From assembly GCA_964564675.1 (NCBI GenBank), contig CAZMBI010000009.1, positions 1 to 64,000 on the forward strand: a DNA stretch of 64,000 bases. Reading direction: 5' to 3'. Source of the DNA: CAZMBI01 sp964564675. Its GTDB lineage: Bacteria > Pseudomonadota > Alphaproteobacteria > Rickettsiales > UBA3002. Shown one piece after another: positions 8,729 through 17,388 of the stretch. Every line of letters starts with the position of its first letter. The first letter of the stretch is position 1. The notes beneath the pieces were generated by a model that was not told the origin of the DNA, did not search any database, and worked only from the letters and a program-made list of their open reading frames with translations. Position numbers and translations under genes: made by a program.

Positions 8729-10845
8729 AGTTCGTTCAAATTCTTAAAGCTGACCCGCACAGTCAGGCTGGTATCCGGTTCCACGTCGCGGTCGCGGGTA
8801 AACTGGCGCGAGAAACTTGTCAGCAACGTAAAGCATTCATTTTGAAATACAAGCCCAGCGCCGGCGAAGGTCATGGTGTTTTCGATCAGGTCGCGCCGGG
8901 CTGAGCCGTTAATCCGCCAGTCGTCGGTCAGTTGCAGGCCCATGGCGGTGACGATTTCCTCGCGATCCTCTAAAAAGCGGTCATTTCTCAGGCTGATATA
9001 ATCCATCCGCCAGTCAACGGGCTGCATTTTCACGCCGGCGGTAAAGGTATTGCTCACCGCCTGCAGGTCTTCCTGATCGATACGGAAATGATAGCCCATA
9101 AACACCGGCTGGTAATCCAGCCACAAGCGGCCGACATAATCGGAGAAATGCTCATCGCCGTTATTAGTGTACGGGTAGGGCGTTTCGTCTTCGGCCAGAT
9201 AGCTCTGGCCCAGCAGGAACTGTAGGTGCTGGCCCTGGCTGAACAGCCATTGCCCGCGCAGTCCATAGGCCACGCGACTGCCTTCATCCACCCGGTCATA
9301 GCCAGGAAAGGGGTTGAGATCGAACAGGCTGGCATTGGTAAATTCGACGATCTGATTGTCTTCATTGGGGATTTCGTCCGGGTTGTTGCCGGTGCTCTTG
9401 GCAATGGCCAGGACGGTGGGCTCCACTGTCAGGGTCGAACTACCCACGGTTTTCATCAGCGGATACCGCCATTTAAGCGCTACCTGCGGGATAACGCGGG
9501 TTTCCTCGCCGTCAAAGCGCTGGCCGTTGCGTAATGTCTGGTTATCAATGGAATACAGATCGCCGCGGACATTGGCATTGAGGTTGAACAGATGGCCGCC
9601 GGCGGTCACCACCGGCAGTTTCCAGCCGCCGGTCAGCGACAGGCGGCGCGATTCCGGCCCTTCATCGCGGGCGATGATCTGGGTATTGGCGCGGGTGAAA
9701 AAGCGTGAGCCGTGCCAGCCCGGCGTGGTTTCATAATAGCCTTTGGCCAGCGGCAGCACCAGCGGTTCGCGGTCCGGGTCGTCGTCGACCTGCAGGCCCT
9801 GGAAGGTGAGGCCCTGTATCATCGCATGGTTGCGTCCGCTGGCGCCTTCAACAAACACCCGCGAACTCAGGCTGCGGTAATTGCCGTAATCATAGCGGCG
9901 CAGATAGGTATCGTCGGTGGCGCGCTGAATATCAAACCCGGTCCGCCAGTGCCGGTCGAGCCGTTCCTCGCCCTTGGCGAAAATATGGCCGCGCAGCTCG
10001 CGTTCGGGCAGCTCGGCGCCGAACTCGTCGCGCTTGTCGGGATAGGTGACACTGCCGGATATTTCATAATAACCGTTATCGGTGCGCTGGCGGTATTCGC
10101 CCTGCAGCACCGGGCCTTCCTTGCTGGTTATAATCGGCGTGATGGTCGCATCCTTATCCGGCGCGATATTGATGTAATACGGCGTGCGCACCACCGTACC
10201 CAGATTCGAGGTCTGGCTGTATTCGGGTTTTAAAAATCCGCTTTTGCGGTCGGCCTCGGGGGTGGGGTGAAAGAAAAGCGGCGTATAAAATACCGGCACG
10301 CCGAATACTTCCATCCAGCTATCCTGATGCTCGACGAGTTGCGCCTTTTCATCGATATGCACCTTGCGTGATTTGAGCTGCCAGAACGGCGGTTTGCCTT
10401 CTTCGCATACCTCGCAGGGTGAGTAGACCGCGCGCGTCATGGTGGTGTCCGTCGGGCTGGTTTTACGCACCTCGCGCCCAGCGAACTGGGAATTATCGCT
10501 CATGCGCACATAAAAATTACGAATAATGCCGGCCTTTAGCTCGTCTTTCAGTTGTACGCGCTCGGCGACATATTCCTCGTCGGTGCGGCGGTCGATAATA
10601 CGCACATTGCCGTCGGCGCGCACCACCTGCTGATTTTGATAATAAGTGATCTGATTGGCGGTGAGCTCGGTTTGTCCCTGGGCGATGCGCACATTGCCGC
10701 GGGCCACCACGATCGCGTTTTGCGTGTCATAGCCCAGCTGATCGGCCTCCATAAAGACCGGGCGCTCCTCGTCAAAGGCAGGCTGGGCAATGCCAGCCCC
10801 CGCAAGCGACAGATAGATACACACCAGGTAGACGAGACGACGCAT
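8725..10845 (-). CDS. lptD: LPS-assembly protein LptD
   Basis: A 706-residue outer-membrane protein that, with LptE, inserts LPS into the outer leaflet. A signal peptide (MRRLVYLVCIYLSLAGAGIA) precedes an OstA/LptA-like periplasmic domain (about 28-130) and a long beta-barrel ending in the hydrophobic LTVRVSFKNLNEL. The mature protein has three cysteines that I can see: Cys144 and Cys147 (SPCEVCEEG) and Cys671 (NECF). The E. coli protein uses four in two disulfides. It is coupled to surA by a 4-bp overlap. The 180-bp gap to lptG may hold its own promoter. Confidence 0.95.
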   Translation of the reverse strand: MRRLVYLVCIYLSLAGAGIAQPAFDEERPVFMEADQLGYDTQNAIVVARGNVRIAQGQTELTANQITYYQNQQVVRADGNVRIIDRRTDEEYVAERVQLKDELKAGIIRNFYVRMSDNSQFAGREVRKTSPTDTTMTRAVYSPCEVCEEGKPPFWQLKSRKVHIDEKAQLVEHQDSWMEVFGVPVFYTPLFFHPTPEADRKSGFLKPEYSQTSNLGTVVRTPYYINIAPDKDATITPIITSKEGPVLQGEYRQRTDNGYYEISGSVTYPDKRDEFGAELPERELRGHIFAKGEERLDRHWRTGFDIQRATDDTYLRRYDYGNYRSLSSRVFVEGASGRNHAMIQGLTFQGLQVDDDPDREPLVLPLAKGYYETTPGWHGSRFFTRANTQIIARDEGPESRRLSLTGGWKLPVVTAGGHLFNLNANVRGDLYSIDNQTLRNGQRFDGEETRVIPQVALKWRYPLMKTVGSSTLTVEPTVLAIAKSTGNNPDEIPNEDNQIVEFTNASLFDLNPFPGYDRVDEGSRVAYGLRGQWLFSQGQHLQFLLGQSYLAEDETPYPYTNNGDEHFSDYVGRLWLDYQPVFMGYHFRIDQEDLQAVSNTFTAGVKMQPVDWRMDYISLRNDRFLEDREEIVTAMGLQLTDDWRINGSARRDLIENTMTFAGAGLVFQNECFTLLTSFSRQFTRDRDVEPDTSLTVRVSFKNLNEL

Positions 10846-11025
10846 GAGAGCCGATACATGTTATGAATACCTTAACCTTCTCTTGTAGGCCGTTGCCGGC
10901 TGTGGCGCAAAAGCTTTCAACCAATTATCCCGGTCTGCGAGGTCCAATAGATGAGCGGTGCTTTCAGGAACGTCTTGCCCCGGTTCACTGCAAACAACCA
11001 TAGCAGGCAGTGCAAAGCATCCATT

Positions 11026-12150
11026 TTATCCATCTTCATAATGCAGCAGCAGGGTGGCGCCGATCATGGAGGCGACCAGCGGCGGCGTCCACGCCGCCAG
11101 CCCAACCGGCAGCGCGCCGGAGAAGCCGAGCGCATAGACCAGGTTGGAAACAAAATAGACGATAAAGCCAGAGAGAATACCAAAGGCGATGAGCAGTCCC
11201 ACCTTACCCCGCCGATGCTGACGCAGGGAAAAAATCGCGCTGATTAAAACCATCGCCGCCAGCATAAACGGGGTGGCCAGCAGGGTCTGGAAATGCAGTT
11301 TGTGGCGCAGGGCGGAGAATCCGGCCTGTTCAAGCATGTTAATAAAGCCGGGCAACTCCCAAAACGACAGGGTCTTGGGCGAGGCGAAACTGTCTTTGAT
11401 CTGATTGATGCTTAAATCCGTGGTCAGCTCATATTGCGCGCGGTGCCGGGAAATGGCGCCCGGCGCCGATAACACGGCGTCTTCCACCTCCCAGTGGCCG
11501 GGTTTTAGCGTAGCGCTTGGCGCGTCGATCCGGCCGATGAAATGATGCTGCTCGCCAAACAGAAAAATAATCACCGACGACAGGGTCATATCGGCCTGAC
11601 TAATGCGCTGCGAATGAATGATATATTCGCCCACCGGCTTGTCGTTGAAGCGGGTGCCGGCTTCCTCCACCTGGCGCAGCCACAGCCCGGAAGGCGATAC
11701 TGCCAGCACGCTCGGCCGGTTGGTAATATGTTTGCCCTCAAGCATTTCAAAGCGCGAAATCATCGCCGAGGAAATCGGATTGAACACGCCGACGAAAAAC
11801 GCGCCCAGCAGCATGGCGCCGAGCACTCCTGGGGTTAAAAACTGCCAGACCGATACGCCCGAGGCGCGGGCCACCATCAGCTCGGATGTTTTGGTCAGCC
11901 GCGATAACGAGATCATCGCCCCGATCAAAACCGCAAAGGGCAGCACCTGTTCCGCCGTGAAGGGGATTTTCATCAGCGCCATTTCCAGAATGATCATAAA
12001 GGGCACGGGCTGTTCTTTATGTGAGGCGCGGCGGATCAGCTCGACCAGCTCGATCAGTCCGACAATCAGCAAAATCACCAACAGCGCGATGGCAAACGCC
12101 GTCAGAAAGCTGCGCCCGCAATAAAACGACAAGGTCAGCGGCAGTCGCAT
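11026..12150 (-). CDS. lptG: LPS export ABC transporter permease LptG
   Basis: A 374-residue YjgP/YjgQ-family permease. It has hydrophobic helices at about residues 12-35, 55-85 and 98-122, a long periplasmic beta-jellyroll region, and three C-terminal helices (about 285-305, 315-335, 345-370). With LptF and LptB2 it extracts LPS from the inner membrane and hands it to LptC/A. It begins 3 nt after the lptF stop, so both are one transcript. Assignment as LptG rather than LptF rests on gene order (second) and on ending beside lptD. Confidence 0.9.
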   Translation of the reverse strand: MRLPLTLSFYCGRSFLTAFAIALLVILLIVGLIELVELIRRASHKEQPVPFMIILEMALMKIPFTAEQVLPFAVLIGAMISLSRLTKTSELMVARASGVSVWQFLTPGVLGAMLLGAFFVGVFNPISSAMISRFEMLEGKHITNRPSVLAVSPSGLWLRQVEEAGTRFNDKPVGEYIIHSQRISQADMTLSSVIIFLFGEQHHFIGRIDAPSATLKPGHWEVEDAVLSAPGAISRHRAQYELTTDLSINQIKDSFASPKTLSFWELPGFINMLEQAGFSALRHKLHFQTLLATPFMLAAMVLISAIFSLRQHRRGKVGLLIAFGILSGFIVYFVSNLVYALGFSGALPVGLAAWTPPLVASMIGATLLLHYEDG

Positions 12151-12153
12151 GCG

Positions 12154-13260
12154 TTACCCCTCCGCCGTCAGCGGGTCATAAGCCGTCGGCTTGCGGCGCG
12201 GATGAATCACCAGCCATAGAAACGACCCGATGATAATGGCCCCGATAAACAGATACATCACGGGCACCAGCATCGGCTGGCTGACCACCACATTGCGCAG
12301 GCCGATACCGGTGAGTGCGGCCACCACCGCCAGCACCGAGACCGCCGCCACCCGCTTCCAGTTGCTACGGCGGCTGAATTCACCCGAAAGCAGGCCGGCT
12401 ACCGCCATCATCGCCAGGCCCAGATTATATAACGGCCAGACAATACGCTGATGGCCCTCGGCGCGCAGCTGGTGGCGCTTCTTGCCCGCAACATTGTCGG
12501 TGAACAGTTCGTTCAGGTATTTCTCGTCGGCATCGCGCTCGCGCTCACGCATGACGCCGGTGTAAAAACTCAGATCGAGCGTATAGCTATCGAAATTCAG
12601 CCACGATATCTGGCTGCCGCGCAGCTCCTGGCGGATTCCGTTGACCAAGTGAAACTGCGGCCCGCTGGGGCCCTGTGTCAGCGTGCCTTCTTCAGCCATC
12701 ATGGTGATCGGCCGTTCGGGGGCACGGTTATCATGCACTAAAATTCCCTGCATATTATTATCCGCATCGCGCGCGCGGACAAACACCGTCAGCCCGTCAA
12801 TCGGCGTATTGAACACTTCCTCCTGCAGCAGCACGGAGGTATAATTATCGCGCAGAAAGGCACGCATATCGTTGAACTGGCGATTGGAAAGCGGCTGGAA
12901 ATATAGTGACTGGGCGTAGCAAAACAACGTTGCCAGCAGGGCCACGATTACCGCCGGTTTGGCCAGTTGCCAGCGGCTCAGGCCCGCCGCCCGCATGGCG
13001 ACCAGCTCGCTGTCGGCATTAAGCCGCTGATAGGTGACGATCACCGCAATAAACAGCGAGATCGGCACCAGCAGCAGCAGCAGCGAGGGAAACAGCAGCG
13101 AGGTGATATAGACGAAATCACCGATCGCCAGGCCGCGATTGACGATGAAATCGATAAAGCGCAGCGCCTGAGTCAGCCAGATGATACAGGTCAGCGACGC
13201 GGTAACCAGCAGCGTCGGCAGTGTCAGGTGCCGAATAATATAGATCAGGTAGGTACGCAT
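12154..13260 (-). CDS. lptF: LPS export ABC transporter permease LptF
   Basis: A 368-residue YjgP/YjgQ permease with six predicted transmembrane helices: three N-terminal (about residues 10-30, 45-77, 100-120) and three near the C-terminus (about 275-295, 300-320, 328-350), separated by a periplasmic domain. It is the first gene of the lptF-lptG pair and is divergent from pepA, an order common in Alphaproteobacteria. The extreme C-terminus after the last helix is short and basic. Confidence 0.9.
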   Translation of the reverse strand: MRTYLIYIIRHLTLPTLLVTASLTCIIWLTQALRFIDFIVNRGLAIGDFVYITSLLFPSLLLLLVPISLFIAVIVTYQRLNADSELVAMRAAGLSRWQLAKPAVIVALLATLFCYAQSLYFQPLSNRQFNDMRAFLRDNYTSVLLQEEVFNTPIDGLTVFVRARDADNNMQGILVHDNRAPERPITMMAEEGTLTQGPSGPQFHLVNGIRQELRGSQISWLNFDSYTLDLSFYTGVMRERERDADEKYLNELFTDNVAGKKRHQLRAEGHQRIVWPLYNLGLAMMAVAGLLSGEFSRRSNWKRVAAVSVLAVVAALTGIGLRNVVVSQPMLVPVMYLFIGAIIIGSFLWLVIHPRRKPTAYDPLTAEG

Positions 13261-13447
13261 ACGGATTCATTATTTCTGCGCAAGCCGGCATCGTTGCATT
13301 AATTATGCTAAGCGATGCCAGCTAATGCTGCTTTGACAAATAAAGGGAATTGGCGGACAGTGCAACTAAAGCCCTTTACGCGCCGGCGTTTTTTGCGCAA
13401 TATACGGGTCTGAAACCTAAGCCATGATAAACAAGGATATATACGCC

Positions 13448-14947
13448 ATGAACATTACCTTCACCACCAAACCCGCCACCGGTAAAGCTAAAACCAAACA
13501 CGCGCTCGTTATCGCCGTTGATGACACCCTTAAGCTGGGCACACAGGCCGCAGCGCTGGATAAAAAAACCGGCGGAGCGATCAGCCGCGCGCTCAAAGCC
13601 GGCGGATTTGAAGGCAAACAGGGGCAGGTGGAGTCCATTACCGGCATCAGCGGGTTAATCGGTGATCGGGTTATCGTGCTCGGGCTGGGCAAGGAAAAAA
13701 CCATTGATGCCCTCGTGCTGCAGGAAGTTGGCGGGTTTCTGGTGGAAGCCTGCGACGCGGCGAAGGTCAAATCAGCCGAGATTCACCTTGATGCTATCAA
13801 AAACATCAAACCCGGCGAAGCCGCCGCGCAGATGGCCTATGGCGTCCGCCAGCGCAGCTATGCCTTTTTGAAATATCATACCACCCGCAAAAAGGAACTG
13901 TCACCCACCTTCGGCGCCGCCAGTTTCGTGCTGAAAGATACCAAGGGCGCCAAACAGCAATATGAGGCATTCAACGCGCTGAGCGATGGCATCGATTTCG
14001 CGCGCGACGTCGTCACCGAGCCCGGCAACGTGATTTATCCCGAGACGCTGGCCAAAGAGGCGCAGCGCTTATCGTCTCTGGGTATCAAGGTGGAAGTGCT
14101 TGGCAAGGCTCAGATGGAAAAGCTCGGCATGGGGGCGCTGCTTGGCGTGGCGCAGGGCAGCGTGCGGGAACCCAAGCTCATCGTGATGCAATGGATGGGC
14201 GGTAAAAAGTCCCAAAAGCCGGTCGCCTTCGTCGGCAAAGGCGTCACGTTCGACACCGGCGGAATCAGCATCAAGCCGGCGCAGAACATGGAAGACATGA
14301 AGTATGACATGGCCGGCTCGGCCGCCGTGCTTGGCGTGATGAAAGCGCTTGCCGGACGCAAGGCCAGAGTCAATGCGGTCGGCGTCATCGGCGCGGTGGA
14401 AAACATGCCCGACGGCAACGCCCAGCGTCCGGGCGATGTGGTGAAAACCATGTCCGGCCAGACGGTGGAAATCATCAATACCGATGCTGAAGGCCGGCTC
14501 GTGCTTAGCGATGCGCTGTGGTACACGCAGGACCGCTTCAAGCCGCAATGGATGATCGATCTGGCCACCCTCACCGGCGCCATCGTCATCACGCTGGGCA
14601 CCAGCCGCTGCGGTCTGTTTTCCAACAACGACAAGCTTTCCAACCAACTGGAAAGCGCTGGAAAAAAAGCGGGCGAGGGCATCTGGCGCCTGCCGCTGGG
14701 CGAGGAATATGACAAACAGATCAATTCCGATATCGCAGATATGAAAAATGTCGGCGAGGGGCGCGAGGCGGGCAGTATCACTGCGGCGCAGTTCCTGCAG
14801 CGCTTTGTCAACCAGGTGCCCTGGGCGCATCTGGATATTGCGGGCGTGGCGTGGACCGGCAAGGGCAAGCCCAGCGGTCCCAAAGGCGCCACCGGCTATG
14901 GCGTGCGGCTGCTCAATCAGCTGGTGGAGGATTACTACGAAGAATAG
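13448..14947 (+). CDS. pepA: Leucyl (cytosol) aminopeptidase, M17 family
   Basis: A di-zinc aminopeptidase of 499 residues from the chosen start. The metal/active-site block VGKGVTFDTGGI (about residues 262-273, Lys264 and Asp269 as ligands) and the M17 signature NTDAEGRL (344-351) are intact. It releases N-terminal amino acids in the cytoplasm; PepA homologues also bind DNA. An in-frame ATG at 13424 would add eight residues. I prefer 13448 because AAGGAT lies upstream and the protein then begins with the family-like MNITFTT. holC follows after 23 nt, a conserved neighbour. Confidence 0.94.
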   Translation: MNITFTTKPATGKAKTKHALVIAVDDTLKLGTQAAALDKKTGGAISRALKAGGFEGKQGQVESITGISGLIGDRVIVLGLGKEKTIDALVLQEVGGFLVEACDAAKVKSAEIHLDAIKNIKPGEAAAQMAYGVRQRSYAFLKYHTTRKKELSPTFGAASFVLKDTKGAKQQYEAFNALSDGIDFARDVVTEPGNVIYPETLAKEAQRLSSLGIKVEVLGKAQMEKLGMGALLGVAQGSVREPKLIVMQWMGGKKSQKPVAFVGKGVTFDTGGISIKPAQNMEDMKYDMAGSAAVLGVMKALAGRKARVNAVGVIGAVENMPDGNAQRPGDVVKTMSGQTVEIINTDAEGRLVLSDALWYTQDRFKPQWMIDLATLTGAIVITLGTSRCGLFSNNDKLSNQLESAGKKAGEGIWRLPLGEEYDKQINSDIADMKNVGEGREAGSITAAQFLQRFVNQVPWAHLDIAGVAWTGKGKPSGPKGATGYGVRLLNQLVEDYYEE

Positions 14948-14970
14948 AAATTTTCGTCATCGTGCTGATC

Positions 14971-15420
14971 ATGGCCACCGTTTCATTCTATCATCTGCTC
15001 ACCTCGCCGCTGGAAAAGGCGCTGCCCCGGCTGATGGAAAAGGCACTGGCAAGCGGCTTGCACAGTGTCGTGCGTATCGACAGCGAATCGCGCATGGACC
15101 GGCTGAACGATCTGTTATGGACCTATGACGATCGCGGGTTTTTACCGCACGGCAGCTATAAGGACCCGTTTCCCGAGCAGCAGCCGGTCTATCTGAGCAC
15201 GCGCGAGGAGAACCCCAACGGCGCGCGGATTCTGGTGATTACCGATAACGCGCCGGCGGCGCATCCCGCTCAGTATGACAAAATCCTTGATGTGTTTGAC
15301 GGGCATGACAACGCCTTGGTTGATGCCGCGCGGGGGCGCTGGAAGCAATATCAGGCCGCCGGCCACGCGGTGCGTTATTTTCAGCAGCAGCAAGGCGGCG
15401 GCTGGCAGCAGATGGGGTGA
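14971..15420 (+). CDS. holC: DNA polymerase III chi subunit
   Basis: A 149-residue HolC-family protein. Family features are the N-terminal VSFYHLLTSPLEKALPRLM, the middle WTYDDRGFLPHG and the ENPNGARILVITD strand. Chi links the clamp loader, through psi, to single-stranded DNA-binding protein. The start at 14971 gives the usual length; the frame is open further upstream but that would overlap pepA. It sits 23 nt downstream of pepA, as in many proteobacteria, and is probably co-transcribed with it. Confidence 0.9.
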   Translation: MATVSFYHLLTSPLEKALPRLMEKALASGLHSVVRIDSESRMDRLNDLLWTYDDRGFLPHGSYKDPFPEQQPVYLSTREENPNGARILVITDNAPAAHPAQYDKILDVFDGHDNALVDAARGRWKQYQAAGHAVRYFQQQQGGGWQQMG

Positions 15421-15426
15421 GTGAAG

Positions 15427-16056
15427 CTAGCCTTTAAGTCCCACCGTCAACCCTTCCGGCGTGGGCAGCAGCATGCCGTGATGTTCCGCGGCCAGGCGTG
15501 CGTTAAATCGGCGCATGGCGGCGATGGCTTCCTCAGAGATATGATCGCGCGTGGGCTCTCCGGCCATGGCGCCGAACAGCAGCGTATTATCGGCCATAAT
15601 AAGCCCGCCTTCATTCAGCAGCGGCAACAGTGCATCGAGATAATCCGGATAGCGGCGTTTTTCGGCATCGATAAAGGCGGCATCGAACGGGCCCTCGGCG
15701 CAAGAGGGTATCATGGCGAGCGCATCGCCTTCCACAATCCGCACGGGATAATCCGCACAATGCGTCCGGGCGTGCGCTGCGTGTTCCGGGTTCGCCTCAA
15801 AGCTGATGATTTCCCCGTCCGCCGGCAGGGCGCGCGCCATGCAGACGGTGGAATAACCGACAAACGTGCCGATCTCCACGATGCGTCTGGCTCCGCTCAG
15901 GCGCACCAGTAATTGCAGCAGCTGACCCTCGGCGGCGCTGACCTGCATACCCGGCACCAGGGCCTCGCCCACGGCGCGGATGGCACGCAGGGCGTTATCT
16001 TCCGCAGCAAAGGTTGCGTTGATATATTCCCAGGTGGCATCACTCATCTGTCGCAT
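15427..16056 (-). CDS. Class I SAM-dependent O-methyltransferase (OMT family 3)
   Basis: A 209-residue methyltransferase of the catechol/caffeoyl-CoA O-methyltransferase family. The SAM-binding loop VEIGTFVGYST is at about residues 65-75. The metal/catalytic region DAAFIDAEKRRYPDYLDALL is followed by MADNTLLFG. These enzymes methylate catechol-like hydroxyls in a divalent-metal-dependent manner, but the substrate here is unknown. The ATG at 16056 has a strong GGAGGTGAT site and overlaps the end of the upstream OB-fold gene by 17 bp, so the two are translationally coupled. Confidence 0.85.
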   Translation of the reverse strand: MRQMSDATWEYINATFAAEDNALRAIRAVGEALVPGMQVSAAEGQLLQLLVRLSGARRIVEIGTFVGYSTVCMARALPADGEIISFEANPEHAAHARTHCADYPVRIVEGDALAMIPSCAEGPFDAAFIDAEKRRYPDYLDALLPLLNEGGLIMADNTLLFGAMAGEPTRDHISEEAIAAMRRFNARLAAEHHGMLLPTPEGLTVGLKG

Positions 16057-16444
16057 CGATCACCTCCAGTTTATCCGGTTCCAGCAGGGTAATCCGCGGG
16101 CCGTAATAGCTGTGAATATAGCCGCGCACGCGCACGCTGCGGCCTTGCAGAGCCGTAATCTCGCCCGCTCCCATCACCGCCAGCGTATCTTTGGGTATAT
16201 AAATCGTAAAATCGTTTTTCCAATCGGCGCCGAAATTGACGTAAGCATGCGTGCGTTTGACCGTCACCTTGTGCACCCGCCCGCTGACCGCGCCATATTT
16301 GCCGATATGCCCGGCCGCCTCCGTATGGTGCAGTGGCCGATAGGTCGGCTGCTTTACCACCTCTGCGTAACGGTCGAGCGACTGCGCGCCGCCTGTCGCC
16401 GGCAGGGCACAACACACCAGGATATAAAACCAACGCCGCATCAT
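16040..16444 (-). CDS. Putative secreted OB-fold (nucleic-acid-binding-like) protein
   Basis: From the ATGATG at 16439-16444 this encodes about 134 residues. A signal peptide (MMRRWFYILVCCALPATGGAQ) is followed by a compact beta-rich domain with the pattern AVSGRVHKVTVKRTHAYVNF, then WKNDFTIYIP and LQGRSVRVRGYI. This resembles OB-fold domains seen next to thermonuclease-like proteins. No catalytic nuclease residues are evident, so only the fold is proposed. The open frame extends to 16579, but that part lies in a palindromic repeat and lacks signal-peptide character, so the internal start is preferred. Confidence 0.65.
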   Translation of the reverse strand: MMRRWFYILVCCALPATGGAQSLDRYAEVVKQPTYRPLHHTEAAGHIGKYGAVSGRVHKVTVKRTHAYVNFGADWKNDFTIYIPKDTLAVMGAGEITALQGRSVRVRGYIHSYYGPRITLLEPDKLEVIDATDE

Positions 16445-16495
16445 AGGCAAAAGCCGGTTGATGGTTGCTGCAAACTCCGATATGACCATCAAATT

Positions 16496-16570
16496 AAGTG
16501 TTATTCCAGCAAAAGCTCGAATTTCACCAACAATTAACAGCAACGATTCCTGTCTGCGCAGGAATGACGG
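16496..16570. repeat. Imperfect intergenic palindrome (TTATTCCAGC...CAGGAATGAC)
   Basis: The left end GTTATTCCAGCAAAAGCTCG and the right end GTCTGCGCAGGAATGAC are imperfect reverse complements around an A/T-rich centre. The class resembles the GTCATTCC-type palindromes scattered through many proteobacterial genomes. It lies between the divergent OB-fold and PagL-like genes. Its right end supplies the GGAG ribosome-binding region of the latter. Confidence 0.55.
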
Positions 16571-16578
16571 AGAACACA

Positions 16579-17061
16579 ATGCGTCAGCCCCTGTTTGCCC
16601 TTTTCCTCTGCGCGCTTGCCGCGCCGGCCTTCGCCACCGACTATCTCGGCGTGTATACCGGTTATTTCGATATCACTCAGGACGATGACGCCGCGGCGCA
16701 ATTCGGCATCGAGTACCGCTACGACGATATTTATCACGGCCTGCGCCCGCTTGTCGGCGCCAATGTCACCACCGACGAGGCGTTTTACGGCTATGGCGGT
16801 TTTGCCTGGGACATTCCGCTGAGCGAGCATTTCCTGTTGACCCCCAATATCGTCGCCGGTGGCTTCAGCCATGGCGACGGCAAGGATCTCGGGCACGGCA
16901 TCGAATTCCGCTCCGGGATCGAGGCGAGCTATCAATTTGCCAATCAAAGCCGGCTCGGCGTTGCCTTCAACCATATCTCCAACGCCTCCATCGGCGATCG
17001 CAACCCCGGCGCTGAGACATTGCTGGTGATCTATCAGCATCCGCTGGGGTTGGTTGAATAA
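16579..17061 (+). CDS. PagL-like lipid A 3-O-deacylase (acyloxyacyl hydrolase family)
   Basis: A 160-residue exported beta-barrel protein. A signal peptide (MRQPLFALFLCALAAPAFA) precedes short amphipathic beta-strands. The C-terminal block carries the PagL catalytic pattern: FNHISNAS with His132 and Ser134, and Glu146 in NPGAETLLV. These align with the His-Ser-Glu triad of PagL, which removes the 3-O-acyl chain from lipid A in the outer membrane. GGAG lies 7 nt before the chosen ATG; the frame is open further upstream without signal character. It fits with the LPS transport genes nearby. Confidence 0.85.
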   Translation: MRQPLFALFLCALAAPAFATDYLGVYTGYFDITQDDDAAAQFGIEYRYDDIYHGLRPLVGANVTTDEAFYGYGGFAWDIPLSEHFLLTPNIVAGGFSHGDGKDLGHGIEFRSGIEASYQFANQSRLGVAFNHISNASIGDRNPGAETLLVIYQHPLGLVE

Positions 17062-17179
17062 ATTCTACTGCTGCTTGCTGCAAATAGCCGACTGCTGCGC
17101 TTCCGCTGCTCATGTATCAAAAGTACACTGCGCTGCGTTTCTCGCAGCCGACTATTTTCGCTTGCGCAGCAGCGAATTT
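17060..17179. repeat. Large imperfect palindrome (~57-bp arms)
   Basis: The sequence from AAATTCTACTGCTGC to the reverse-complementary GCGCAGCAGCGAATTT forms two roughly 57-nt arms around a central ATCAAAAGTAC. I estimate about three quarters of positions pair. It starts at the stop codon of the PagL-like gene and could fold into a long RNA hairpin acting as its terminator, or be a miniature palindromic element. Confidence 0.7.
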
Positions 17180-17388
17180 CTTCTTCCCTTCACACTGAAT
17201 TAGGTGAATTAGAACGGATAAGCCTTACAGGAAACTTCTACCTACCAAGGTGGAGTACGGTGACTACGCCGCGCATGGGCTTGAAATTGCTTGAGCGCGG
17301 CGGCCTCCCGGAGGAGGTCTTGAGCCTCGACGGGTGGCAAGCCACCCGGAGGAAACATTCATATTATGGCGTTTATAGTAACTTATTG
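17180..17388. other. Non-coding stretch with several short hairpins
   Basis: No convincing gene is seen here. Between 17265 and 17360 three short inverted repeats follow one another: CGCCGCGC (about 17266) with GCGCGGCG (about 17294), then CCTCCCGGAGG (17304-17314), then GGGTGGC-AA-GCCACCC (about 17331-17346). The order of hairpins suggests a structured RNA or remnant of a repeat. The PemK-like gene ends at the right border on the opposite strand. Confidence 0.45.

Noticed and set aside
16445..16579. Upstream extension of the OB-fold gene
   Set aside because: Encoded by an intergenic palindrome and would place the signal peptide in the middle of the protein.
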